NCBI GenBank assembly: GCA_903837305.1
Contig: CAILUB010000179.1
Span: 1-34,130 of the forward strand
Direction: 5' to 3'
Source: an uncultured Cytophagaceae bacterium
GTDB lineage: Bacteria; Bacteroidota; Bacteroidia; Cytophagales; Spirosomataceae
Length of the DNA: 34,130 nucleotides
Shown here: piece by piece, positions 8,726 through 17,871 of the stretch
How positions within the stretch are numbered: position 1 is the first letter of the stretch
Layout: each line of letters begins with the position of its first letter
Translations under genes and position numbers: made by a program
The notes under the pieces: model-generated
What the model saw: the letters and a program-made list of their open reading frames with translations, nothing else
Told to the model about the DNA's origin: nothing
Databases searched by the model: none

Positions 8726-9550
8726 ATGAATAAACTATTAAAGAACAAAACCATCTTTATCTCTGGTGCTAGTAGAGGAATTGGGAGATCAATTGCCTTA
8801 AGGGCGGCTATGGATGGAGCTAATATAGTCATAGCTGCAAAGACAGCAGAGCCACATCCTGCATTACCAGGTACGGTTTATACGGTCGCTAAAGAAGTCG
8901 AGGCAATGGGTGGAAAAGCTTTGCCAATCATAGTAGATGTCCGCAATGAGCAGAGCATTGAAGATGCAGTGAATAAAACAATAGAGGAATTTGGTGGTTT
9001 AGATATTCTTATTAATAACGCCAGCGCAATTAGTCTGACTAAAACTGAAAATACCCCAAGTAAAAGGTTTGATTTAATGTTTGATATCAATGTAAGGGGG
9101 AGTTATTTATGCTCAAAAGTCTGCATTCCGCATTTAAAAAAATCTCAAAACCCACACATTCTCTCACTTTCACCGCCTTTAAATTTGCAGGCCAAGTGGT
9201 TTGCTGAGCATACGCCCTACACCATGTCTAAATTCGCAATGAGTATGTTGATAATGGGCTTAGCAGAGGAGTTAAAGGATGCCGGAATTTCGGCAAATGC
9301 TTTATGGCCCAAAACTATCATCGCTACATCAGCGTTAAAGATTGCCAAACCTGGTTTCGATGAATTGGCGCGGACGCCAGAAATAATGTCTGACGCAGCT
9401 TATGAAATTATTACCTCACCAAGAGGTAATATAACTGGTCGATTTTACTTAGATGAAGAGATTTTACGAGAAAGAGGTGTGAGTGACTTTAGCGCCTACT
9501 TAGTCACGCCAGGAATTGAGCCAATGATTGATTTATTTGTAGAGCCTTAA
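8726..9550 (+). CDS. HSDL2-like short-chain dehydrogenase/reductase
   Basis: 274 aa; ISGASRGIGRSIA, NNASA, LSLSPPLNLQAKWFAEHTPYTMSKFAMSM (intact YxxxK, HSDL2-type SPPLNL context). Confidence 0.8.
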   Translation: MNKLLKNKTIFISGASRGIGRSIALRAAMDGANIVIAAKTAEPHPALPGTVYTVAKEVEAMGGKALPIIVDVRNEQSIEDAVNKTIEEFGGLDILINNASAISLTKTENTPSKRFDLMFDINVRGSYLCSKVCIPHLKKSQNPHILSLSPPLNLQAKWFAEHTPYTMSKFAMSMLIMGLAEELKDAGISANALWPKTIIATSALKIAKPGFDELARTPEIMSDAAYEIITSPRGNITGRFYLDEEILRERGVSDFSAYLVTPGIEPMIDLFVEP

Positions 9551-9570
9551 GATCTTATTGGGCCAAGGAC

Positions 9571-10755
9571 TCAAACTTTTTCATAAATCGTCACTACGCA
9601 TGCGCCACCCAACCCAAGATTATGCTGTAGCGCCAATCTTGCTCCTGGTACTTGACGTTGTTCTGCCGTACCCCTTAACTGTTGAATTAATTCCGTACAT
9701 TGTGCTAGACCAGTCGCACCTAACGGATGTCCTTTGGATAGCAGTCCTCCAGACGGGTTGGTGACAAATTTACCGCCATAGGTGTTATCGCCATCTTCAA
9801 TAAATTTCTCAGCCCCGCCTTTGGGACAGAGACCCAATGCCTCATATGAGATCAGCTCATTCTGCGCGAAGCAGTCATGTAACTCGATGACATCGATATC
9901 CTCTGGAGAAACACCAGCCTTGTTATAAGCCTCCTGAACGGCAGTTTCCGTCATATTAAATCCGACAACTTCACGCATATCCTTTCCCTCTAGCGCAATG
10001 GGCTTATCGGTAGACATTGTTTGTGATTTAATTCGAACAATTGGAGTAATGTTATGGCGTTTTAAGAATGCCTCGGAGCAGAGGATTGCGGCAGCTGCTC
10101 CGCAAGTTGGAGGACAGGCCATAAGTTTAGTTAAAACACCCGGCCAAATCGCATGTGATTCCATGACTTCTTCGACTGTAAAAGCTTTTTTTAAAAGGGC
10201 TATAGGATTATTGGACCCATGACGACTTGCTTTTGCTCTTACCTTAGCGAACGTTTCTAACTTAGTACCGAATTCATGCATGTGTGCCAAGCCAGCGCCA
10301 CCAAAGTAGCGGATGGTGAGCGGTAAATTATCTTGATTAACAAGTTTCTGTGTCACCTCATCAAATAGATCAAAAGGGGTAGGCCGGTCATTAAATTGAA
10401 GTCCCAATGCTCCTGGAACCATTTCTTCAAATCCAAACGCTAAAGCACAGTCGGTCAGGTCGCCTTCAATCGCCTGTCGGGCCAAAAAAAGTGCAGTGGA
10501 ACCTGTTGCACAATTATTGTTAACGTTAATAATAGGTATCCCAGTCATTCCAACGTTGTAAAGGGCTCTCTGTCCCGCAGTGGAATCAGCATAAACGTAA
10601 CCAGCATAGGCCTGTCCTATATCTTTAAATTCAATTGAAGCATCAGCGATAGCAGTTTTTATTGCAAGGCTAGCCATATCAGGGTAGTGAGCACTGGTAC
10701 CAGGTTTTAAAAATGGAGTAATGCCAACCCCAATTACATATACATTGTTACTCAT
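9571..10755 (-). CDS. SCPx/lipid-transfer-type thiolase
   Basis: 394 aa; NNNCATGSTALFLA (active Cys), IELHDCFAQNELISYEALGL, SGGLLSKGHPLGATGLAQ: the non-decarboxylating SCP2-thiolase pattern. Confidence 0.85.
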   Translation of the reverse strand: MSNNVYVIGVGITPFLKPGTSAHYPDMASLAIKTAIADASIEFKDIGQAYAGYVYADSTAGQRALYNVGMTGIPIINVNNNCATGSTALFLARQAIEGDLTDCALAFGFEEMVPGALGLQFNDRPTPFDLFDEVTQKLVNQDNLPLTIRYFGGAGLAHMHEFGTKLETFAKVRAKASRHGSNNPIALLKKAFTVEEVMESHAIWPGVLTKLMACPPTCGAAAAILCSEAFLKRHNITPIVRIKSQTMSTDKPIALEGKDMREVVGFNMTETAVQEAYNKAGVSPEDIDVIELHDCFAQNELISYEALGLCPKGGAEKFIEDGDNTYGGKFVTNPSGGLLSKGHPLGATGLAQCTELIQQLRGTAEQRQVPGARLALQHNLGLGGACVVTIYEKV

Positions 10756-10898
10756 GTTTATAACCCTTCAATATTGAGCTCATCATAGTCTATTGTTATC
10801 AAATACTTATTGAATTATGTTCTTAAATTTATACCAATAAATTAGTTTAAGCATATATTGTTTTGCTAAAAAAATACGATAAAAAAATAATTGGTAAT

Positions 10899-10950
10899 TA
10901 CCCGTAAATAAAACTACCCGTTTGGATAGGGGGGTAGTATTTTCTGGGTA
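10899..10950. promoter_or_regulatory. Putative divergent operator with four TACCC/GGGTA half-sites, containing the shared 30-bp motif (10900..10929)
   Basis: TACCC at 10899 and 10915, GGGTA at 10932 and 10946. TATAAAAT at 10949-10956 is a possible -10 on the + strand. Lies between the divergent thiolase and SDR pseudogene. Confidence 0.5.
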
Positions 10951-10995
10951 TAAAATTAATTAATTGCATTTATTCGCACCTTTTGTAAAAAAATT

Positions 10996-11772
10996 TTGAT
11001 GTTCAATTTGAGTGGACGGGTTGCATTCGTTACTGATGAAGTTAGTGAGATTGATTTGAATACCAATAATCTACTTGCTAAATCCGAAACAAAGGTAGTT
11101 TTTAAAGATATTAATCGGGGGAAAGGGGATCGCCCTTCAAGAGATCACAAATCTTTGATGTTTTTTCCTGAATTTATTCATTAAGATGTTACTGATGAAA
11201 AACGATTGGATGACGTCGTTGACTATATTGAATCTCGATTTGGAGGACTTGATCTCCTTGTTAAGGATGCAGGAATATTTTTAATTGGTTCTGTAGAGGT
11301 CATAACCTTAAAGAATTGGTAAAAGAGAATCGATTTAAATTTAAATAGCGTCTTTATGAGCACCAAGGCCGGCATCAAAGCAATGAAGAAATTTGGAGAA
11401 AGTATCATTAATGTTTGCTCAATTAAGGATATCGTAGATAAATTATTAATACCTTCCTGCAAGGCAAGCAAGGGCGGAGTAAGAATATTCAAAAAATTAG
11501 CAGCATGGCATTGCGCCGATCAAAACTATCCTGTTCGTATCAATTCTATTCATCCTGATTTTGTTATTAATTCTATGGTATCTGGCGCAATGACGATAGT
11601 GAGATCAAGCGAAGCAGAAGTCTTTGGAGCAAATGTAATGAACAGAATTTCTATTAAACGTTTTGTAACAGCAGATGAAATAGTATGTCCAATTTTATTT
11701 CTTGCATCAGAAGCATCAAGTTACATGACTGGATCTGAGTTGGTTGTTGATGGCGGAATGAAGGTAAGATAA
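10996..11772 (+). pseudogene. Decayed short-chain dehydrogenase gene
   Basis: Continuous frame with in-frame TAA at 11182-11184 and 11320-11322. SDR landmarks remain but are eroded (FVTDEVSEID; DVTDEKRLDDVVDYIESRFGGLDLLVKDAGIF; PSCKASKGGV in place of a Y-x-x-S-K motif; C-terminal FLASEASSYMTGSELVVDGGM intact). Confidence 0.85.
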
Positions 11773-11814
11773 ATAATCTTTAAAAATTGCAAACTTTAAT
11801 AAATAGATAAAAAT

Positions 11815-12933
11815 ATGAGCAAACAGAAAGTAGTTGTATATGGAGCATCGGGCTATACAGGTAGATTGGTCTGTGAGTATTTGCGTGAATTAAACATCCC
11901 ATTTATTGCTGCCGGACGTAATGCTAAGCGAATTCAAGAAGTGATGAATTGCATACCTGGCATTGAAACAGCAAATTATAGAGTTGTAGAGGTTAAACAC
12001 GAAGTAGATGCCTTGGCCAAGCTGTTTGATCAAGCGGAGGTTGTCTGCAATATGGTTGGCCCGTTTATTAAGCTTGGCCAACAAGTTGTAGAAGCTTGTT
12101 TAAAGGCGAATTGTCACTATCTAGATACTACCGGTGAGCAGGACTGGCTCTTATATGCTCAATCTGAATGGGGTGATAAGTTTGCAAAACAAAAGTTGCT
12201 ACTATCACCTGGTATTGCTCATATGTACACAACTGGGGAGATCGCTGCAAATATTTGCCTTGAAACTCCAGGTGTTGATACTTTGGATATCTTAACTCTG
12301 TGGAAAGGACTTCCAACAATTTCTTCAACTCAAACAATTTTCACAATATTGAAGGCTAACTGGTACTACTTGGAGGAGAATAAGTTGGTAGAGTGGAAGC
12401 CAGGGCAATCTTATGAGGTCAATGTACCAGGCCAACATGAACAAACTCTTGTTTTGCCGTGGGGCGGCACAAGTCATCCCGTTTGGTTTGAAAAAGATCC
12501 CCGCGTTGCAACTTGTAAGGTTTTGGGAGGGGTATTTTCTCGAGAAGTCATGCAGGGCGTAATAGAAGCCCAAAAAATGATTGAAGATAAGATTAAAACT
12601 CTACCCTTGAGTGAGCAAGAGAACGCATTGTCTGCTATTGCTAGCTCAGTCCAAGGATCTATGCCTCCAAGGGAGAATCCTAGAATTAATAAGTCTGTAG
12701 ATTCGGTATACGCATCTGGGCCCTTGACACGAGTTCATTGCGTCATTTACGGAAATTGCAACTATAAGCAAACTGGATTACTTCAGGCTTATGCAGCACG
12801 ATCCTTGCTTATGGAAAAACCAAAACGTATTGGGCTCGCATCTGCTTGTCAAGCATTTGGACATAGAAATTTATTGGGTATTTTAAGAAATTTTGGATTA
12901 GTGATGAATCCAGTCGTGACGATACAAAATTGA
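11815..12933 (+). CDS. Saccharopine dehydrogenase-like NAD(P)-binding protein (trans-acting enoyl reductase-like)
   Basis: 372 aa; VVYGASGYTGRLVCEYL, AGRNAKRI, VVCNMVGPFIKLGQQVVEACLKANCHYLDTTGEQDW. Confidence 0.75.
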   Translation: MSKQKVVVYGASGYTGRLVCEYLRELNIPFIAAGRNAKRIQEVMNCIPGIETANYRVVEVKHEVDALAKLFDQAEVVCNMVGPFIKLGQQVVEACLKANCHYLDTTGEQDWLLYAQSEWGDKFAKQKLLLSPGIAHMYTTGEIAANICLETPGVDTLDILTLWKGLPTISSTQTIFTILKANWYYLEENKLVEWKPGQSYEVNVPGQHEQTLVLPWGGTSHPVWFEKDPRVATCKVLGGVFSREVMQGVIEAQKMIEDKIKTLPLSEQENALSAIASSVQGSMPPRENPRINKSVDSVYASGPLTRVHCVIYGNCNYKQTGLLQAYAARSLLMEKPKRIGLASACQAFGHRNLLGILRNFGLVMNPVVTIQN

Positions 12934-12959
12934 TGCAGTTTGCAAAGGGGTAATTCATA

Positions 12960-14492
12960 ATGCGGTTGACAGATTATTTAGACAAGGGCGCAATGCTAGG
13001 TGAAGAGCGGCCCTGCTTGACCATGCTTGACAAGACATTAAGTTATCTGCAAACGCAAAAGTTAAGCTATAAAATTGCCCGTGTTCTTCAGCTCCTAGGA
13101 GTTAAGCCAGGTTCCAAAGTGGCAATATTGTCAGCAAATGAGCCCACGGCTTTCGCCTGTGTTTTTGGTATTTCAAGAGCTGGTGCCGTTTGGTGTCCCA
13201 TCAACCCACGTAGTGAAGCCAATGAAAATAGTTTTGTTTTAAATGCTTTTGATTGTGAGTGCTTAATTTTTCAATCTTCCTTTGAAGTGCTCGTTGAAAA
13301 AATGCTCCCAGATTTACCAAATATGAAGACGTTAATTTGTCTAGATAAGAAATTATCTATAGCAACATCGTTATCTGAGTATATGAATACAGTTAGCGAT
13401 GAGCCAATCTTGATTAAACCTATTGATGATTTAGCGATGATCGCCGGAACTGGTGGGACTACAGGTCAACCTAAAGGTGTTATGTTGACTGGCAGAAATA
13501 TTGAAACAATGTCTGCTCTTACTTTAGTGGGGTTTCCATATGAAGGTCGTCCTGCATATTTAGCAATGACGCCATTAACTCATGCCGCAGGCGTTTTATG
13601 CTTTCCAATTATGTTACTCGGTGGGCGAATTGTAATGACAAGTAAGGCAGATTTGGGAGAGTATTTGCAACTAATTGAACAGTTCAAAATTACTCATTCT
13701 TTTTTGCCGCCCACTTTGATCTATATGTTGTTGCAGAGCCCATATTTATCTAAAACAGATACATCTAGTCTGCAATGTCTTTGGTATGGGGCTGCTCCAA
13801 TTTCGCCAGCCAGATTGGAGGAGGCAATCTTACGTTTGGGGCCAATTATGGGCCAATTTTTTGGTCAAACTGAGGCGCCAATGATGATTTCAATGATGTC
13901 ACCAAAAGATCACTTTAATGAGGATGGCAGCATCGCTAGGCATCGATTATCCTCTGCCGGAAAACCAAGCCCACTAGTTCAGGTGGCTGCTATGGATAAT
14001 GATGGTAAGTTGCTCGATATCGGCGAAAAAGGCGAAATCGTAGTTCGAGGTTCATTGGTGATGCCTGGATATTACAAAAATGAAAAGGCTACTGCAGAGT
14101 CCTCCATATTTGGATGGCATCACACTGGAGATATAGGATATATAGATAAAGAAGGTTATCTCTATATAGTGGATAGGGCAAAAGATATGATTATCACGGG
14201 TGGATTTAATGTCTACTCTGTAGAGGTGGAGCAGGCCTTAATGCAGCATCCCGGGGTACTTGATTGTGCAGTCGTTGGTATGCCAGACGAGAAGTGGGGG
14301 GAGAGAGTTGTTGCTGTACTGCAATTAAATCCAGATTGTAAAGATCATCCCGATAGCTTTAAGCAATTTGTCAAGGAGCTTATTGGCAGCGTTAAGGCTC
14401 CAAAGCAAATTGAGGTATGGTCTGATTTGCCTAAATCTAAAGTTGGAAAAGTTTTGAAAAAAGAAATTCGAGCAACTTTAATGGCAAATTAA
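12960..14492 (+). CDS. AMP-forming acyl-CoA ligase, candidate beta-keto acid:CoA ligase
   Basis: 510 aa; AGTGGTTGQPKGVMLT, YGAAPISPARL, GQTEAPMM, HHTGDIGYIDKEGYLYIVDRAKDMIITGGFNVYSVEVE, PKSKVGKVLKKEIR. Confidence 0.85.
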   Translation: MRLTDYLDKGAMLGEERPCLTMLDKTLSYLQTQKLSYKIARVLQLLGVKPGSKVAILSANEPTAFACVFGISRAGAVWCPINPRSEANENSFVLNAFDCECLIFQSSFEVLVEKMLPDLPNMKTLICLDKKLSIATSLSEYMNTVSDEPILIKPIDDLAMIAGTGGTTGQPKGVMLTGRNIETMSALTLVGFPYEGRPAYLAMTPLTHAAGVLCFPIMLLGGRIVMTSKADLGEYLQLIEQFKITHSFLPPTLIYMLLQSPYLSKTDTSSLQCLWYGAAPISPARLEEAILRLGPIMGQFFGQTEAPMMISMMSPKDHFNEDGSIARHRLSSAGKPSPLVQVAAMDNDGKLLDIGEKGEIVVRGSLVMPGYYKNEKATAESSIFGWHHTGDIGYIDKEGYLYIVDRAKDMIITGGFNVYSVEVEQALMQHPGVLDCAVVGMPDEKWGERVVAVLQLNPDCKDHPDSFKQFVKELIGSVKAPKQIEVWSDLPKSKVGKVLKKEIRATLMAN

Positions 14493-14556
14493 TTGACCCG
14501 ATAGTAGTTTAATTACTAATGTATTCTAGTGAAATAAATATAATAATAAGGCTAAT

Positions 14557-17289
14557 TTGATGAAGCTGGAATTAGGAAATACCGATGAAATTCTGTCGCA
14601 TAAATTATTTCCACCAGTAAGTTATGGAGGGGCAATTTTAAGAAAAAGACTGTTAGATGACGTTATTAACCGCCCTGAAGGTACTAGGGGGGTTATTTTC
14701 CAGGCTCCCGCTGGATTCGGTAAGACCACAAGTCTTCAGCAAGCCATGGAAGCTTTTAAGAATAGAGGATGGAACTCGGGTTGGTTATCGTGTGACGAAG
14801 GTGATAATGACCCCCAGAGATTTCAGCTTCACGTACAAGCCTTACTTTCACCCAACAATATTTTCAGCGGCTCAGAAAATACCAACGACACTTCATTGAT
14901 AAGGCTTGCAGAGTCTATTTTGCATGGTTTTTTAAATACTAAAACACCTACTATTTTATTATTTGATGAGTTTCAAGCTATTCATAACGAGTCAGTAAAA
15001 AACTTCTTTAAATTTATTTTGCCAAGATTACCGAAGCATGTTTTAATTTTCATAGGTACGCGAACTGAACCAGATATTGGGCTCTCCACTCTTTTAGCGC
15101 ACCAGGTGGTGATATTGTTTCAATCAGACTATCTCAAGTTTTCGGATGAGGAAGTTCAGGATTTCTTTTTACGTTCAAATAATTTAGAAATGAGCAAAGA
15201 AGAGGTTGAGGCAATTAATTCCCATGCTCAGGGTTGGCCTGCAGCACTTCAACTATTTCGCTTAGCATTAAAAAATCCTGATGTACGGTCATCGCTTTCC
15301 AAGTTAGATTTAAATACTCCTAGAACCTTAACAGAGTATTTAGCTGACAATATTCTCAGCGGCCAACCAAAAAATATACAAGAATTTCTCATTAAAACTT
15401 CAATCCTTAGAAAGATGTCTGGCGACTTATGTGACTTTGTCACTGGAATAGAAAATTCTCAAAAAATATTGGATCTTTTGGAAAAGGGCGGGCTGTTTAT
15501 TTCATCAATTGGTTGCGATAACTATTGGTTTAAGTACCACAGCTTGTTTTCATCATTCTTAAAAAGCATCTTAGAGGAATCTTATGCAATTCAGATTCCT
15601 AAAATTCATAATCAAGCGGCAAAATGGTTTTTTGAACAGAATATGCATGAAGATGCGCTTCATCATGCTTTGGCAGCGGGAGAGCATGCATTCGCAGCAG
15701 AGATCTTGAATGATTGGGGCTCAGATTTAGTTATTAATATAAATTTAGTTACCATGGAGCGCTGGTATGATCGCATTCCATTTGAGCAAATTCAAACTCG
15801 AATGGACTTAGCAATAAAGTCTGCCTATGCTCTTCTTTTTTTACGACGTCGCGATAAATTAATCCAGTTAGTTGATTTATTGAAAACAACAAGACAACAA
15901 ATTCCTCTTGAATGCAATCAACCAATTCGGCAAAATTTATTTCTAGCAATGGCCAAACTATTTGACGATGATTTGCCTGCATCTATGGTCATTTTGGAGG
16001 AATCAAAAATCCTAGAATTACCGTTACCGCAAGGTTTTGCAGCGTTTGAACTAGCAGCAGCGGCTAATTTATACGCATTCGGAAAGCTATTAAAGGGAGA
16101 TTTTGAGGGTGTTCGAATATCACTTTTATTAGCAAAGAATTGTGCAAGTCAAATTAGATCATCCTTTAGTAATGGGTATACCTTGGCTGTTGAGTGTATT
16201 TCTCTAATTATTCAAGGCAGGCTAAAGGAGGTAACTGGTATTTTCGGCTCGTCAGAAGCTATCTTTAGGAATCAAAAATTTAATAATATAGAAATCAAAA
16301 CTCCAGCAGCGTTAGCAGTATGTCAAATTTGGACTTTATATGAATCAAATCAAATTGGTGCGGCTTGTAGTATATGGTCCCGCTATGAGGAGGAGATCAC
16401 AAGTGCTTTGGTTCCTGACTTCATGGCTATTGGACATATATTTGCCTCTCGTGCATATTTTTTGAGAGGGGAGTTAGGTAAGGCAAATGCTATTTTAGAT
16501 TCACTTGAGCGCATAAGTCATTCAAGCCAGTGGGGACGAATCGTTAATTTGGTTAATTTAGAGCGAATTAGGATTTCATTTTTAAGCAATCCCTCACTCG
16601 CAAATCATCAAATTATGCTGTCGCGAATTAAGAAAAGGCATTGCGTGGATGAGTATTTTCCTTTATCCGAATTCATATGTAGCGAGATTTACATTTCAAT
16701 TAAATTGTTAATTCAATCCCGCGATTTTATTTCCGCAAAGAAGATTATTACAAGCGAGATTTCAAATTTTCAAGGTAGAACTTATCTCATCATTAAATTG
16801 CAGATATTAAATTCTCTATTAGAGAATGCTAAGCTGAATCATCGAGAAGCGAAAAGAATTTTAAGTCAGGCTCTTCGTATGGCTCATACGGGGGGCTATG
16901 TGCGCTCCTTTCTTGATGAAGGCCCTGAAATTATCAGCTTAATAGCTGAAATATATGACTCTGCAAAGGTAGCCACCTCTGAGGATAATTCTATAAATAT
17001 TGAATACAATAATTTTTTAAGGAGATTGCTGGTTGATGCAGGGGCCGACGTAAATGAGTCCAGCTTTAGTCAGCCTTCTGTAGAAAAACTTGATCTCCAC
17101 TTCTCCAATCGCCAACTAGAAATTGTTAAATTATTAGTAGATGGAAAATCAAATAAAGAAATCGCAGCATGTATGTTTATTTCAGAAAATACTGTTAAGT
17201 TTCACTTGAAAAACATATTTAGTGAGCTGAACATAAGCAATAGATCACAAGCCATTAAAGTCGCTAAAGAGCAGAATCTGATTAATTAA
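14557..17289 (+). CDS. MalT/LAL-type (ATP-dependent) LuxR-family transcriptional activator
   Basis: 910 aa; Walker A APAGFGKTTS, ILLFDEFQ Walker B, C-terminal LuxR HTH (LSNRQLEIVKLLVDGKSNKEIAACMFISENTVKFHLKNIFSELNISNRSQAI; reading LHFSNRQLEIV at its start). Confidence 0.85.
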   Translation: MMKLELGNTDEILSHKLFPPVSYGGAILRKRLLDDVINRPEGTRGVIFQAPAGFGKTTSLQQAMEAFKNRGWNSGWLSCDEGDNDPQRFQLHVQALLSPNNIFSGSENTNDTSLIRLAESILHGFLNTKTPTILLFDEFQAIHNESVKNFFKFILPRLPKHVLIFIGTRTEPDIGLSTLLAHQVVILFQSDYLKFSDEEVQDFFLRSNNLEMSKEEVEAINSHAQGWPAALQLFRLALKNPDVRSSLSKLDLNTPRTLTEYLADNILSGQPKNIQEFLIKTSILRKMSGDLCDFVTGIENSQKILDLLEKGGLFISSIGCDNYWFKYHSLFSSFLKSILEESYAIQIPKIHNQAAKWFFEQNMHEDALHHALAAGEHAFAAEILNDWGSDLVININLVTMERWYDRIPFEQIQTRMDLAIKSAYALLFLRRRDKLIQLVDLLKTTRQQIPLECNQPIRQNLFLAMAKLFDDDLPASMVILEESKILELPLPQGFAAFELAAAANLYAFGKLLKGDFEGVRISLLLAKNCASQIRSSFSNGYTLAVECISLIIQGRLKEVTGIFGSSEAIFRNQKFNNIEIKTPAALAVCQIWTLYESNQIGAACSIWSRYEEEITSALVPDFMAIGHIFASRAYFLRGELGKANAILDSLERISHSSQWGRIVNLVNLERIRISFLSNPSLANHQIMLSRIKKRHCVDEYFPLSEFICSEIYISIKLLIQSRDFISAKKIITSEISNFQGRTYLIIKLQILNSLLENAKLNHREAKRILSQALRMAHTGGYVRSFLDEGPEIISLIAEIYDSAKVATSEDNSINIEYNNFLRRLLVDAGADVNESSFSQPSVEKLDLHFSNRQLEIVKLLVDGKSNKEIAACMFISENTVKFHLKNIFSELNISNRSQAIKVAKEQNLIN

Positions 17290-17298
17290 ATTGTTCCG

Positions 17299-17871
17299 TT
17301 AGATTTTTTTAGGTTTATAAAAACTTGGATAATAAGTCAGAACAGCTGATCCACTCTCGTCCCATGCTTTACAGGTTCCGATAAAGTGAGGGCGTTGTAA
17401 ATTCAAACTTTCGTTGAAATGCATTGCGCTTGGTATGGTCTGATATGCAGCAGTAGCTATTCCTTGTAATAACTCCCTTAAATGAGTGCAGCCATCACTT
17501 CCGCCAATGTGCTCATTTACTTTATTTCTCCAGCCCTTCCCAATTTGAATTCCAATGAGAGATCTCATGGGTGGGATTGCCTCTTTGCAGTCCATTAATG
17601 GATGTTTAATCATCGTTGTCGCTATATCAATGATAAATAAATCATTATTCAAAGTTAGTCGAATCCACATATCATGAATAAAATCGCCCGCCTGCCAAGT
17701 CCTCTCTTGCACCTTTAAGATGTTGGGCTTTGAATCTTGAAGATGGCCATCAATATCCCATAATCCGTCTGTTCTTTCATATCCAGAGAATGTAATTGAA
17801 CGCGTATGGGAATGTTTTCTACTCGTTGGCAACGGCAGATTTGAGTTCGATTCTAGTGTTGAGCTAATCAT
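17299..17871 (-). CDS. DUF2889 family protein
   Basis: 190 aa; HTRSITFSGYERTDGLWDIDGHLQDSK, AGDFIHDMWIRLTL, IGIQIGKGWRNKVNEHIGGSDGCTHLRELL. Start overlaps the upstream ligase stop by 4 nt. Confidence 0.7.
   Translation of the reverse strand: MISSTLESNSNLPLPTSRKHSHTRSITFSGYERTDGLWDIDGHLQDSKPNILKVQERTWQAGDFIHDMWIRLTLNNDLFIIDIATTMIKHPLMDCKEAIPPMRSLIGIQIGKGWRNKVNEHIGGSDGCTHLRELLQGIATAAYQTIPSAMHFNESLNLQRPHFIGTCKAWDESGSAVLTYYPSFYKPKKI

Noticed and set aside
9558-9764. 68-aa + strand ORF
   Set aside because: Antisense to the 3' end of the SCPx thiolase with no independent support.
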